A DNA stretch of 64,000 nucleotides from JAPLJU01 sp036725345 (GTDB taxonomy: Bacteria > Desulfobacterota > Syntrophia > Syntrophales > UBA2192), in the NCBI GenBank assembly GCA_036725345.1, contig DAIMEJ010000003.1, positions 1 through 64,000 of the forward strand. The letters are read 5' to 3'. The notes under the pieces are model-generated. The model made no database searches and was not told where the DNA came from. It worked only from the letters and a program-made list of their open reading frames with translations. Below are positions 52,619 through 62,045 of the stretch, piece by piece; the first letter of the stretch is position 1, and each line of letters opens with the position of its first letter. The position numbers were made by a program, and so were the translations under genes.

Positions 52619-54315
52619 GTTACTACAGACTGTTAGAGTTGAATAGAGAGCCCTTTTCCAACTCGCCCGAGCCTGATCTTTTTTATCAAGCCCCTCAGCA
52701 CGTCCAGTGCCTGCAAAAGCTCGAGATTTCCATCCGGCTCCGCCGGGGCCTCAACGTTGTCATGGGTGACGTGGGAACGGGGAAGACCACCCTTTCACGG
52801 ATGCTCATTCGGAAGTTCCGCGGTGAGGGCAATGTCGAGATGTTTCTTGTTCTCGATCCCGACTTTGGCAGCGCCCTAGAGTTTCTCGTCGCCGTCGCCC
52901 GGTTGTTCGGGGTCTATACGCGCGAGGCGGCGTCGAGCGAGTGGCAGCTCAAGGAAAACATCAAGGACTATCTGTTCCACCAGGCAATCCAAAAAGACCG
53001 AATTATCGTGCTGATCATCGACGAGGGTCAGAGACTTCCGCCTTTTTGCATCGAATTGCTGAGAGAGTTGCTCAATTACGAGACCAACACGTCCAAGCTC
53101 CTCCAGATCGTCGTCTTCGCCCAGAAGGAATTCAAGAAAACCCTCGATGAACACGCCAATTTCGCCGACCGCGTGAACGTCTGTCACGTCATGAACCCGC
53201 TCAATTTCGGCCAGACGCGGGCCATGATCCGGTTTCGGATCGACAGGGCCAGCGAGGCCGGGAAAAACCCGATTCTCTTCACCGCGCCGGCGCTGTGGGC
53301 GGTGTACAGGGCCACGGGCGGGTACCCTAGGAAGATCATGATGCTCGGTCACCAGATTCTCCTGAAGATGATCGTTGAGGACCGGAAGCGGGCCGACTGG
53401 TCGCTCGTGCGATCATGCATCAAAGACACGGCGCCGGTGAGGCCCGTTGTCAGGACATGGCGGCTCGCCCTCGTCCCCGCCTGTATCGCCTTTGCGGCCC
53501 TCGTCCTCGGGTTGACCTTTGAAAAACCGTCGACCTGGCTGACGAGGGCGGTGCAGGAATCCGGCATCACCGCGCTTTACAGGGGTGCGCCGGGCCCGGG
53601 GACTCCTGCTGTTGAACCGGCCGTGGACGGCGACGGAAAGGGGCAGGTGCTTCGGGAGGCGTCCCTTGAAAACCTGCCTGCGACAGCGCCTTCAGCGGGG
53701 GACGTACCCCGCGATTCGAGTACCGGGCTGAAAGAGGACCCCCGGGGAACGGCGGAGAAACCGTCGGCGAGACTTGCCCTGGATATGCCTGCGGTTCCCA
53801 TACCGCCTCCTTCGGCCGCCTCTTTGCGGGAAAAAGAAATACCCGAATCGCTGGGGCGGATCACCGTAAAGAAGAAAAATGCCTGCATGCAGGTCCTCCG
53901 GCAGCTCTACGGTTCATCGGCCGAGACGCACCTGGAGGGTCTTTCAAAGGCCAACGTGAAGTTTAAGGACATCAGCAAGGTCAAGGTCGGGGACACGATC
54001 CGCTTTCCGGCCCTCCCGGCCCCGTCGAGGCCCGATCAGCATGCGGCCTACTGGGTGCAGCTCGTGGAGATGGAAACACTGGAAGATGCGTATGAGTACG
54101 TCAATCATTACACGGCCCGCGTGGCCCGGACCAGGATACTTCCTTTCTGGAGCCGCGAGGGAGGGCTGCGGTTCTCCGTCCTTCTGGGAGAAGGTTTCAA
54201 CCATGAAGGGTCGGCCCGGAGGGCGATGAGGAATCTTCCGCAGAAAATCGCCGCATCCGCCGAGATCGTCAGTGACTGGGGCGAGGGAACCGTGTTTTTC
54301 GCCGATCTGGGATGA
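52615..54315 (+). CDS. ExeA/MshM-type AAA ATPase with membrane helix and SPOR-like end
   Basis: Residues ~1-265 form an ExeA/GspA/MshM-type AAA domain (NREPFSNSPEPDLFYQAP; Walker A GDVGTGKTT; Walker B VLIIDEGQRLP). A membrane helix at ~283-302 (LVPACIAFAALVLGLTF) is followed by a low-complexity Pro/Ala/Glu-rich linker. Then comes a LysM-like segment (VLRQLYGSSAETHLEG) and a C-terminal domain (AYWVQLVEMETLEDAYEYV) like SPOR. ExeA proteins bind peptidoglycan to help place the secretin. At 566 residues it is about twice the size of MshM. It overlaps the secretin gene by 4 nt. Confidence 0.82.
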   Translation: MSYYRLLELNREPFSNSPEPDLFYQAPQHVQCLQKLEISIRLRRGLNVVMGDVGTGKTTLSRMLIRKFRGEGNVEMFLVLDPDFGSALEFLVAVARLFGVYTREAASSEWQLKENIKDYLFHQAIQKDRIIVLIIDEGQRLPPFCIELLRELLNYETNTSKLLQIVVFAQKEFKKTLDEHANFADRVNVCHVMNPLNFGQTRAMIRFRIDRASEAGKNPILFTAPALWAVYRATGGYPRKIMMLGHQILLKMIVEDRKRADWSLVRSCIKDTAPVRPVVRTWRLALVPACIAFAALVLGLTFEKPSTWLTRAVQESGITALYRGAPGPGTPAVEPAVDGDGKGQVLREASLENLPATAPSAGDVPRDSSTGLKEDPRGTAEKPSARLALDMPAVPIPPPSAASLREKEIPESLGRITVKKKNACMQVLRQLYGSSAETHLEGLSKANVKFKDISKVKVGDTIRFPALPAPSRPDQHAAYWVQLVEMETLEDAYEYVNHYTARVARTRILPFWSREGGLRFSVLLGEGFNHEGSARRAMRNLPQKIAASAEIVSDWGEGTVFFADLG

Positions 54316-54318
54316 CAC

Positions 54319-56055
54319 ATGCAAGGAAAGGTGGGGAAAGTGAAAGTCAGGAAAAAACTGGGGGAAATGCTCGTAGAGGCCAAGCTGTTGACGGATGAAC
54401 AGCTCAATCAGGCGCTGACGGATCACAAGAAGAGCGGCCTCAAGCTGGGCAAGTATCTCATGCAGCAGGGGACCCTGACGGAATACCAGATCATCAGCGT
54501 CCTGAGCCAGCAGTTGAAGATAGAGAAGTACCATCCGGACAAGTACCCCGTGGACATCAACCTCGTCCAGATTGTGCCTTCGGACATCGCCCAGAAATAC
54601 CAGGTTGCTCCGCTGAAGAAAAAGGGTCACCTCCTGACCATCGCGATGGTCGACCCTGTCGATATCAACGCCCAGGACGCCATTGAAATGCTCACCAACC
54701 ACGAGGTGGAACCCGTGGTCTGCACGGAACGCGAGTTGAACCAACTCATCGGGCAGGTCTACGGGATGCAGTCGGGAATCGGCGGGGTGCTGGAGAGCAT
54801 CGAGGAACTCAAGATTGATTCGGGTGCCGACGCCGACGCCATCGCGGGGCCCTCGACGGACGATCTGCAGGTCAGCTCTCTCCAGGGGATGGCCGAGGAA
54901 GCCCCGATCGTGCGCCTCGTCAATTCCATCATCTCGCAGGCCGTCCGCGAAAGTGCAAGTGACATCCATCTCAGCCCGCAGCTGAAAAATGTCCAGGTGA
55001 GATTCCGGATTGATGGCAGGCTGCACGAAGTCCCCGCGCCCCCCAAGGCCATGTTCCTGCCCATCATATCCCGGATCAAGATTCTGGCCAATATGGACAT
55101 CGCCACATCGAGGATCCCGCAGGACGGGCGATTCACGGTCAAAATGGAAAACAAGGAGATCAACGTCAGGGTTTCCTCGATCCCGACGATCTACGGGGAA
55201 AACCTCGTTTTGAGACTTCTCGACATGGGTGCCGGCGTCTACTCCCTGGATCGTCTGGGCATGTCCAAGGAGGACAAGGACAAGGTCGACTCCATCATCA
55301 ACAAACCCTACGGCATGATTCTCAGCACGGGGCCCACCGGCAGCGGCAAGAGCACGAGCCTCTACGCCATCATCAAGGAAATCAACCGGGCCGATATTCA
55401 CATCATCACGCTCGAGGACCCCGTGGAATACAGGGTCGAGCGGGTGAGGCAGGTACAGCTGAATCGGAAGGCGGGGATGACCTTTGCCAGCGGGTTGAGG
55501 TCGATTCTCCGGCAGGACCCGGATGTCATCATGGTCGGCGAGATCCGGGACGGCGAAACGGCGGGAATCGCCGTGCAGGCGGCACTGACGGGTCACAGGG
55601 TCCTGAGCACCGTTCACACCAATGATTCCGCCGGTGCGATCACCCGGCTTCTCGACATGGGCATCGAGCCGTTCCTCGTTTCGTCGGTCCTGCTCGTCTC
55701 TTTTGCCCAGAGGCTCGTGAGGACCATTTGCACCTATTGCAAGGAGCCCTACCGGCCGAACGAGAAGGTGGTCGAGGCCTGGGGACTCAACGGGGTGAAG
55801 GACGGTCAGTTCCAGCGCGGACGGGGATGTCCCGCCTGCATGGGAACGGGTTACCGGGGGCGAACGGGTCTCTTCGAAATCCTTCTCAATGACGACCTCA
55901 TTCAGGACATGATTATCAAAGGGGCTTCGGCCCAGGAGATCCACCGCGCGGCCAAGCAGGCCGGGAGGCTTCGGACCCTCAGGGAGGATGCCGTTATCAA
56001 GGTCCTCAACGGCGTCACGACACTGGAGGAAGCGGCCTCGGCCGTCATGGTCTGA
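54319..56055 (+). CDS. GspE/PilB/MshE-type pilus assembly ATPase
   Basis: The 578-residue ATPase powers pilus extension. It has an N-terminal MshEN domain (KLGEMLVEAKLLTDEQLNQA), which binds c-di-GMP in MshE, then Walker A GPTGSGKSTSLYA, the Asp box (ITLEDPVEYR), Walker B DPDVIMVGEIRDGETA, the His box LTGHRVLSTVHTND and a zinc-binding cysteine pair set (CTYCKEP and CPACMGTG). All are intact. It starts 3 nt after the AAA gene. Whether it truly binds c-di-GMP depends on MshEN residues I cannot score by eye. Confidence 0.93.
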   Translation: MQGKVGKVKVRKKLGEMLVEAKLLTDEQLNQALTDHKKSGLKLGKYLMQQGTLTEYQIISVLSQQLKIEKYHPDKYPVDINLVQIVPSDIAQKYQVAPLKKKGHLLTIAMVDPVDINAQDAIEMLTNHEVEPVVCTERELNQLIGQVYGMQSGIGGVLESIEELKIDSGADADAIAGPSTDDLQVSSLQGMAEEAPIVRLVNSIISQAVRESASDIHLSPQLKNVQVRFRIDGRLHEVPAPPKAMFLPIISRIKILANMDIATSRIPQDGRFTVKMENKEINVRVSSIPTIYGENLVLRLLDMGAGVYSLDRLGMSKEDKDKVDSIINKPYGMILSTGPTGSGKSTSLYAIIKEINRADIHIITLEDPVEYRVERVRQVQLNRKAGMTFASGLRSILRQDPDVIMVGEIRDGETAGIAVQAALTGHRVLSTVHTNDSAGAITRLLDMGIEPFLVSSVLLVSFAQRLVRTICTYCKEPYRPNEKVVEAWGLNGVKDGQFQRGRGCPACMGTGYRGRTGLFEILLNDDLIQDMIIKGASAQEIHRAAKQAGRLRTLREDAVIKVLNGVTTLEEAASAVMV

Positions 56056-56097
56056 ATTTTTCTCTCTCGTGCGATTATTTTTGAACGGAAGGATCCC

Positions 56098-57333
56098 ATG
56101 CCTAAATTCACATACGAGGCGATCGCGGAAAGCGGCGCGGCCCTGTCGGGGGTCATCGAAGCGGAGTCTGCCGAGATGGCGAACACCCTGCTCGCCACCC
56201 GGGGTTATATCCCGTCAAAGGTCAAGAGGGTTTCCGAGGGGGGGGTCGGCCGGGGCCTGGCCTTCGACTTCATCCAGTCCCGGTTGGCGTCGGTCAAGGC
56301 TTCGGAGCTCATCCTTTTCACAAAGCAGTTCCGGACCATGTTCAGGGCGGGTGTGCCGATCATGCGAATATTCGAGGTTCTCGGTTATCAGACGCAGAAC
56401 CCGAAATTGAAGAGGATCATCACGGGAATTGCCGGCGACATACAGGAAGGCGCCACCCTGTCGGACGCGCTGTCGAAGCATCCCGACACCTTCACACCCC
56501 TTTACCGGAGCATGATCAAGGCCGGCGAGACCAGCGGTAACATCCCCGAGGTATTGGAGCGGATGATCTATATCCTGGAGCACGAGCACAAGATCAAGTC
56601 GGACATCCGGTCAGCCATGCAATACCCCATCATCGTGCTCATTGCTCTGGGGGTGGCCTTTTTCGTGCTCCTGACCTTCGTCATCCCCCGGTTTGTGACG
56701 ATCTTCTCCAGGGCGGGGCTCGCCCTTCCCTGGCCGACGAAGGTCAGCATGGTGCTCTACTCCGTGCTCAGCAACTACTGGTACATCTGCCTGGCCGCCG
56801 TCGTCCTGGGGGGGATAGCGCTGCGGATGTATTTCAAGACACCGGTGGGTCGATACACGAGGGATGCCTTCATCCTGCGCATTCCGCTCATCGGCACCCT
56901 TTTCATCCGGGCGGCCATGTCGCGGTTCGCAAGCATCTTTTCCATCCTCCAGTCGAGCGGTGTCCCCGTGATGACGTCCCTGCAGATCCTCTCGGGGACC
57001 ATCGGCAACACCGCCATCGCGAGGGAATTCGACCGCGTCCGGGACCGTGTGGAGGAGGGAAGGGGCATTTCAGGCCCCCTGAATGTGGCAAAGTACTTCA
57101 CCCCCATGGTGATTCAGATGGTTTCCATCGGCGAGGAGTCGGGTCAGCTCGATGAAATGCTGAAGGCCGTGTCGACCCACTATGATGACGAGGTGGCCTA
57201 TTCCGTTCAGCGGCTATCCGAAGCCGTGGGCCCGATTCTGGTCGTCGGCCTTGCGGCGGTGGTCGGCTTTTTTGCCATGGCCATTTTCCTTCCGATGTGG
57301 GACCTCACGCAGGTCGCGCGGACGGGATTCTGA
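56098..57333 (+). CDS. GspF/PilC/MshG-type inner-membrane platform protein
   Basis: The 411-residue protein has the N-terminal domain KFTYEAIAESGAALSGVIEA and two T2SF domains (LILFTKQFRTMFRAGVPIM and ASIFSILQSSGVPVMTSLQI), each followed by membrane helices (three in total), ending FLPMWDLTQVARTGF. It anchors the assembly ATPase and the pilin pool. The gene lies 42 nt after the ATPase gene and closes the assembly block. Confidence 0.93.
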   Translation: MPKFTYEAIAESGAALSGVIEAESAEMANTLLATRGYIPSKVKRVSEGGVGRGLAFDFIQSRLASVKASELILFTKQFRTMFRAGVPIMRIFEVLGYQTQNPKLKRIITGIAGDIQEGATLSDALSKHPDTFTPLYRSMIKAGETSGNIPEVLERMIYILEHEHKIKSDIRSAMQYPIIVLIALGVAFFVLLTFVIPRFVTIFSRAGLALPWPTKVSMVLYSVLSNYWYICLAAVVLGGIALRMYFKTPVGRYTRDAFILRIPLIGTLFIRAAMSRFASIFSILQSSGVPVMTSLQILSGTIGNTAIAREFDRVRDRVEEGRGISGPLNVAKYFTPMVIQMVSIGEESGQLDEMLKAVSTHYDDEVAYSVQRLSEAVGPILVVGLAAVVGFFAMAIFLPMWDLTQVARTGF

Positions 57334-57434
57334 TATGCCTTCCGGGGAGTCGCCTGCCGCTGCCCCGGCAAGGGGGTATACGGGATTGTATGAGCCCGGG
57401 GAATCGTTTTTGCGCAACACGGACACTCAATGAC

Positions 57435-58760
57435 ATGAAGCGCCCTCAGATCAACGTCAGTCTTTACGTTCTCATTCCGGTGATCTTCAGCGGGATTGCC
57501 GTCTTCGCGATCATCATCACCTACCGGATGATGGTGTCCTATGCCCAGTTTCCCGTGGAGTCCCTATCCTACCTTCAGTGGTGGGGTCTGGGCATCACCG
57601 TCTTCACCTTTCTCTGCGCGCTGTTCATCACGTGGCTCATCCTGAGACCGATCAAGCAGTTCATCAAGAAGACGGAGAACCTCCCCGTATTCCCGAAATC
57701 CCAGGTTGAAAGCGTGAAGAGCTCCAAGGGGGACGATCTGGCGCAGTTCAACACGGTCTTCGAGCAGGTCAGCAACATCCTGAGCAAGGTCGAAGCCAAG
57801 GAGCTTTTCCCCGAAATTGTCGGGCAGAGCAAGGCCGTCAGGGGCATCTTCAGCCAGGTCTTGAAGATCGCGCCGACGGACGCGACGGTCCTCATCACGG
57901 GAGAGAGCGGGACGGGAAAGGAACTCATCGCCCAGAGCATTTATCAGCACAGCCTGCGGAAGGATCGACCCTTCGTCAAGCTCAACTGTGTGGCCATACC
58001 CGAGGGGCTGCTGGAGAGCGAGCTGTTCGGCCACGAAAAGGGATCTTTTACCGGGGCCACGGCGCAGAAAAAAGGAAAGTTCGAGCTGGCCAACAGCGGG
58101 ACCATTCTCCTGGACGAAATCGGGGACATGCCGCTTACCACGCAGGCCAAGCTGCTTCGCGTTCTCCAGGAAAAGGAATTCGAAAGGGTGGGTGGCACCC
58201 GATCCATCAGGGTCGATGTCCGCTTCATTGCCGCGAGCAACAAGCAACTCCCCAAGCTCGTCCAGGACGGGTCATTCAGGGAGGATCTCTTCTATCGGCT
58301 CAACGTTCTTTCCCTGTACCTGCCGCCCTTGAGGGAGAGGCGAGAGGACATTCCCCTTTTGGCGGAATATTTTCTATCCAGGGCGGCAAAGCCCGTGAAT
58401 ATTTCATCCGCGGCGCTGCAGTCCCTGATCGGCTACAGCTGGCCCGGAAACGTCAGGGAACTTCAAAACACGATTGAGCGGGCTGCCGTCATGGCTGAAA
58501 ACGGCATCATCCAGATCCATCATATCCCCCCCCAGATTACAGGCGGTGTCGTCGGTCAGATCACGAATGAACTGCCCGAGACGGCGTCCATCGACGACAG
58601 GCTGCAGGAAATTGAGAAGAAAATAATCGTTGACGCTTTGATCAGGGCCGACGGTATACAGGTCAAGGCCGCCCAGATTCTCGGGATCAAAGAGCGAAGC
58701 CTCTGGCACAGAATCAAGAAATACGACATTGATGTCACGGCCATAAAGAAATCTACATAA
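57435..58760 (+). CDS. Membrane-anchored sigma-54 activator without receiver domain
   Basis: The 441-residue protein begins with two membrane helices (residues ~6-30 and ~44-68) and a short HAMP-like stretch (LRPIKQFIKKTENL). Then comes a sigma-54 AAA+ domain (Walker A GESGTGKE; GSFTGA at the sigma-54 loop; GTILLDEIGDM) and a Fis-type helix-turn-helix (IQVKAAQILGIKERSLWHRI). There is no receiver or PAS domain, so control probably comes through the membrane part. It lies between the pilus platform gene and the pilin, whose upstream region has a sigma-54-like site. Start ATG 57435; the longer frame overlaps the previous gene. Confidence 0.92.
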   Translation: MKRPQINVSLYVLIPVIFSGIAVFAIIITYRMMVSYAQFPVESLSYLQWWGLGITVFTFLCALFITWLILRPIKQFIKKTENLPVFPKSQVESVKSSKGDDLAQFNTVFEQVSNILSKVEAKELFPEIVGQSKAVRGIFSQVLKIAPTDATVLITGESGTGKELIAQSIYQHSLRKDRPFVKLNCVAIPEGLLESELFGHEKGSFTGATAQKKGKFELANSGTILLDEIGDMPLTTQAKLLRVLQEKEFERVGGTRSIRVDVRFIAASNKQLPKLVQDGSFREDLFYRLNVLSLYLPPLRERREDIPLLAEYFLSRAAKPVNISSAALQSLIGYSWPGNVRELQNTIERAAVMAENGIIQIHHIPPQITGGVVGQITNELPETASIDDRLQEIEKKIIVDALIRADGIQVKAAQILGIKERSLWHRIKKYDIDVTAIKKST

Positions 58761-59167
58761 ATTGGAGGGCTTGCTTCAATATTTGTAAGTATTTTATATT
58801 TTTCAGGTTTCAAAAAAAAGGCAAGCCGGTGAAAATTGATTGATAATGGTATGAATTCACTCACCATTCTTGTTTTGCCCCGTCTTTTATCCGGGACATG
58901 GCATGGTTCATGCTGATTCGATGCTCTGACGGCGTCCAAAAGTCGCTGAAAATCAAGGATGTAGTGACAGGTTCTTTTATAACATAGCTATCGCGGGCAG
59001 ATTTTTTGTTACGGGTTGCCTAAAATCCTACCGTGACACGGACCTTAAGGGCATGTCTCTCCCGCGTAGGAGATAAAAAGGTTCTTTAGAGGATGGCGTT
59101 TGGTGGTTCTCGAGAAAAGGAATTCTAATAATAAATGGTGAATAAACGAGTTTCAAGGAGGTTTCAG
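58761..59167 (+). other. Long upstream region of the pilin gene
   Basis: This ~400-nt gap has no open frame I support. It contains GGCTTGC ... GCAAGCC complementary words after the activator stop, a sigma-54-like site at 58899-58914, and a long leader with AAGGAGG before the pilin ATG. The leader of ~240 nt suggests post-transcriptional control. I do not see a clear c-di-GMP riboswitch. Confidence 0.55.
58899..58914 (+). promoter_or_regulatory. Sigma-54-like promoter upstream of the pilin gene
   Basis: TGGCAT-GGTTC-ATGCT matches TGGCAC-N5-TTGCW at all but two bases, with the key GG and GC correctly spaced. It lies 254 nt before the pilin start, right after the activator gene at 57435. Confidence 0.5.
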
Positions 59168-59554
59168 ATGCGTAGTCAAATGCTCATCAAAAATCAGAAA
59201 GGTTTCACGCTGATCGAGATCATCGCCGTTCTCGTGATCCTCGGGATCCTGGCTGCCGTCGCCATCCCGAAGTACTTCAGCCTGCAGGAAGAGGCCAAGA
59301 TCAGAGCGGCGGTGGGGGCCGTGGCCGAGGGTAAAGCCAGGGTCACCCAGTATGGTGCCCAGGAGCTTCTGAAAAACAGCAGGTGGCCTGGCTTAGATAG
59401 TTACACCAACGCTGCCCTCGGAACCGGTGCTGGTGATTTTACGCTGTCTTTTTCTCGTGATGGAAGCGACATCGTTGTTAAGGCAATAGGAAGAGCTGCA
59501 CCTGTTGCAGGTACCAGCACGAGCGGCAAAATCAGGCCGCCGACCGGAAGCTAA
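59168..59554 (+). CDS. Type IV (MSHA-like) major pilin
   Basis: The 128-residue prepilin has a 12-residue basic leader ending KNQKG, the cleavage site before Phe, and the class III helix FTLIEIIAVLVILGILAAVA with Glu5. The next segment IPKYFSLQEEAK resembles MshA-type pilins. The mature part is ~116 residues and has no cysteine, so no D-region disulfide. The tail is rich in Ser/Thr/Gly (VAGTSTSGKIRPPTGS), a possible O-glycosylation zone. ATG at 59168 has AAGGAGG upstream. A strong terminator follows, as for a highly expressed gene. Confidence 0.93.
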   Translation: MRSQMLIKNQKGFTLIEIIAVLVILGILAAVAIPKYFSLQEEAKIRAAVGAVAEGKARVTQYGAQELLKNSRWPGLDSYTNAALGTGAGDFTLSFSRDGSDIVVKAIGRAAPVAGTSTSGKIRPPTGS

Positions 59555-59572
59555 TTATCATTGTATCCAGGA

Positions 59573-59610
59573 ATGCAGAGCTGCCCCGAGGGGCAGCTCT
59601 GCATTTTTTT
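59573..59610 (+). terminator. Strong intrinsic terminator after the pilin gene
   Basis: ATGCAGAGCTGCCCC and GGGGCAGCTCTGCAT-type arms give a ~14-bp perfect stem with a 3-nt loop, followed by seven T. It ends 19-56 nt after the pilin stop. Confidence 0.95.
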
Positions 59611-59823
59611 AAGCAATCCCCTTATCACTTCCTCTCCAAAGCCGCGGTCAGTCTCGGCAACTAACCCCTGAACCAATCCTGAATCGAGCTTTTACCTTTT
59701 CTCGACTCGAAATCCCCATTGAATCGGCCTTTGGGGTGAAGAGCATGGGCGAGGGTTTTTTGCAGCGATAGGACCGGGACAGGCAGATCGCTCCATGGAG
59801 GTGCTGACTTTCACGAACAACAG

Positions 59824-61914
59824 TCAGTGAGCCTGACGGTTGGATGCAAGCGATCGAAACACGCGATCGATGATGGGAAAGATAACGCCCTCATCAGGAA
59901 TATAGGCGTGCATGTAATTCTCTCTGCGGATTTCTCTCACTTTATTTCTGAGTTCCCGCCTGTTCGTCAATGTAAAGAGTCGGCAGACCGTCTTCGTCAG
60001 AAGCTTTCTTTGACCTGTGCGTTCGTACAGCTCGATGAGCGCGAGGTGCGCATCGAGTCTGTTCGGCGCCCTGGCAAGAGCCTTCTGCCAGAAAGAGATC
60101 GAAAGTTCATCATTTTTACGCTGCCGGTGGGCCTCTGCCGCGAGCACCATGGCGGAGGTGTCGTTTTCATTCATGGACAATATTTTCAATGCCGCCGTGA
60201 CGGCCCCCGCCGTATTGCCCTCCTTCAGAGAAATCAATCCATCATTGATGAGGTAAACCGAATTCCTGGGGTTCTCATCCACTGCGAGCTGAATGTATTT
60301 TCGCGCCTCCGGCAGATTCCCCTGGTTTAGCCTGGCAAGGGCCATACCGTTATAAAGGTCGGGGATGGTCCCGTACTTACGTTCCGCTTCGCGGAAGTAT
60401 GAAAAGGCCTTTTCGTAGTCTTTTTCATGTTCTAGGTAATAATTTCCGATATTGCACAGGTAAATGACCGGTTCGGACAGGTTGGCAAATCCCCCGAGCT
60501 CCAGTGCTTTTATGCTCTTCTCCAGGGCCATTTCGTAATTGCCTTCTTCCCGATAGACCTTGGCCAGGGCTCCGTGCGGTCGGCTGAGATTTGGGTATGT
60601 CTCCGCGTTGACCATCCAGAGAATCTTCGCGTACCTCATATGGCCGTTTCTCAAATAGGTGGTATGGCCGAAATCAACCAGAAGAACGACTATGGCGAAG
60701 ACCGCCATCATCTGAATCCATTTCCTCCGGGAGAAGTAGTCGAGGACATCGAGCAGGAAAATGGCAATCGGCACGAAAAACAGCATCGAAGGTATGTAGT
60801 TTCTGTGCTCATAGATGAGCTCCAGGGGGATGATCGAGCCTTCGACAAGGTGATTCAGGAAAAAAAAGATGATGCAATAGGACAGAAGGGGTCTTTTGCG
60901 CGCCGAGGAGAGGGCGTATGCAAGGGCGACCAAAATGAATAGAATGGCCAGGGCCGTCGACGGGGGTTCCAGAAGAGACCTCGAGATCTCGATGTCGTGA
61001 ACCAGGGCCATGCGGGTGGTCTGGGGATAAACCAGAAGCGACAGGTAAAAGACAATGACGCGGGGCTCCGTCAGGAGACGCTCCGCCATGTTGAAACGGC
61101 GCAGGCGGTATCCTTCGAAGAGACTCGAAAAGTCGACGGAGAAAATGATGACGATGGTGATTGCCGCGAGAATTGCGACAACGGCCAGGACCATTTTTTT
61201 GCTGAATCTTTCCTGGAGCCCCTGGATGAGCATCACGTCATAGAGAAGAATGCTCAACGGCAGAAGGACGACGTTTTCCTTGCTGCCCAGCGCCAGCAGG
61301 GTCGACGCCGCGGAGAGACCAAAACACAGTATGGCCGATATTTTTCTGTCCACAGTCCGTCCCTTAAGATAAAAATACATGGCCATGATGTAAAACATGC
61401 CTGCCATGCTCGCCATCCTCTGGATGATTGTCGTAACGGCGTGGACATGAATGGGGTGCGCGGACCAGAAAAAAGCGGCGAGAAGGGCTATGTTGTATGC
61501 GTTATCGCCATAGTACGGTCGAAGCAGCGGCAGTTTCAGGGTGTTCATGACGAAGAGAAAAAGGAAAAACGCCGCCACCAGGTGAATGACGACATTGACG
61601 ACATGATAGCCGAACTCGTCCAGGTCCCCGAAATAGTAGTTTGTCGCGAAGCTGATGTAAGCGACAGGCCGGCTGAGTTTCCCCTCCCTGGTGTAAATAC
61701 CTTTTGACAGCTCGGACCAGGTCAGGTTTTTGATGTGTATTTTTTCATTGTCGACAATGTTGCCGATATCGTCGAAGTGCCACTCGGCATGAAAGCTGTT
61801 TCCGTATATGGCGAGCAGAAGAACGGACAGGCCGATGAACGCAAAAATATACTTTCGGGCATCCGGCAGGTGCCATTTGGTATTCACATTAAATCCGTTT
61901 CTCTTGGATATCAT
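59824..61914 (-). CDS. GT-C/TPR membrane protein (TMTC-like), copy 1
   Basis: About 10-12 membrane helices fill residues ~20-450, followed by a soluble C-terminal TPR domain (YEMALEKSIKALELGG; ARKYIQLAVDENPRN). The first periplasmic loop has EWHFDDIGNIVDNE, a DD-type motif like that of PMT/TMTC O-mannosyltransferases. Other marks are LGSKENVVLLPLSI and YEHRNYIPSM. This layout suggests a lipid-sugar-dependent O-glycosyltransferase with a TPR target-binding arm; the pilin next door is a likely substrate (inference). ATG at 61914 has GGGGA upstream; a TTG at 62040 would add 42 unconserved residues. Confidence 0.8.
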   Translation of the reverse strand: MISKRNGFNVNTKWHLPDARKYIFAFIGLSVLLLAIYGNSFHAEWHFDDIGNIVDNEKIHIKNLTWSELSKGIYTREGKLSRPVAYISFATNYYFGDLDEFGYHVVNVVIHLVAAFFLFLFVMNTLKLPLLRPYYGDNAYNIALLAAFFWSAHPIHVHAVTTIIQRMASMAGMFYIMAMYFYLKGRTVDRKISAILCFGLSAASTLLALGSKENVVLLPLSILLYDVMLIQGLQERFSKKMVLAVVAILAAITIVIIFSVDFSSLFEGYRLRRFNMAERLLTEPRVIVFYLSLLVYPQTTRMALVHDIEISRSLLEPPSTALAILFILVALAYALSSARKRPLLSYCIIFFFLNHLVEGSIIPLELIYEHRNYIPSMLFFVPIAIFLLDVLDYFSRRKWIQMMAVFAIVVLLVDFGHTTYLRNGHMRYAKILWMVNAETYPNLSRPHGALAKVYREEGNYEMALEKSIKALELGGFANLSEPVIYLCNIGNYYLEHEKDYEKAFSYFREAERKYGTIPDLYNGMALARLNQGNLPEARKYIQLAVDENPRNSVYLINDGLISLKEGNTAGAVTAALKILSMNENDTSAMVLAAEAHRQRKNDELSISFWQKALARAPNRLDAHLALIELYERTGQRKLLTKTVCRLFTLTNRRELRNKVREIRRENYMHAYIPDEGVIFPIIDRVFRSLASNRQAH

Positions 61915-62045
61915 GCTTTTCCCCGATTCACCGCCCATCAGCGGATCGTCGTCCCCCTCTTCCACATCCCGCGAACGGATCCATTGTTCCGTTCTCGTGA
62001 AAAAAGGCCCTGGCATCCGTATTCGCGGTTGAAAGGGCAACGGGA

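Noticed and set aside
53944..55944. A 666-codon minus-strand open frame opposite the pilus ATPase gene
   Set aside because: Shadow of the GspE/MshE-type gene, whose motifs are all intact.
58981..59045. Possible c-di-GMP riboswitch before the pilin gene
   Set aside because: A long leader before a pilin invites this idea, but the conserved GEMM core and its paired helices are not visible.
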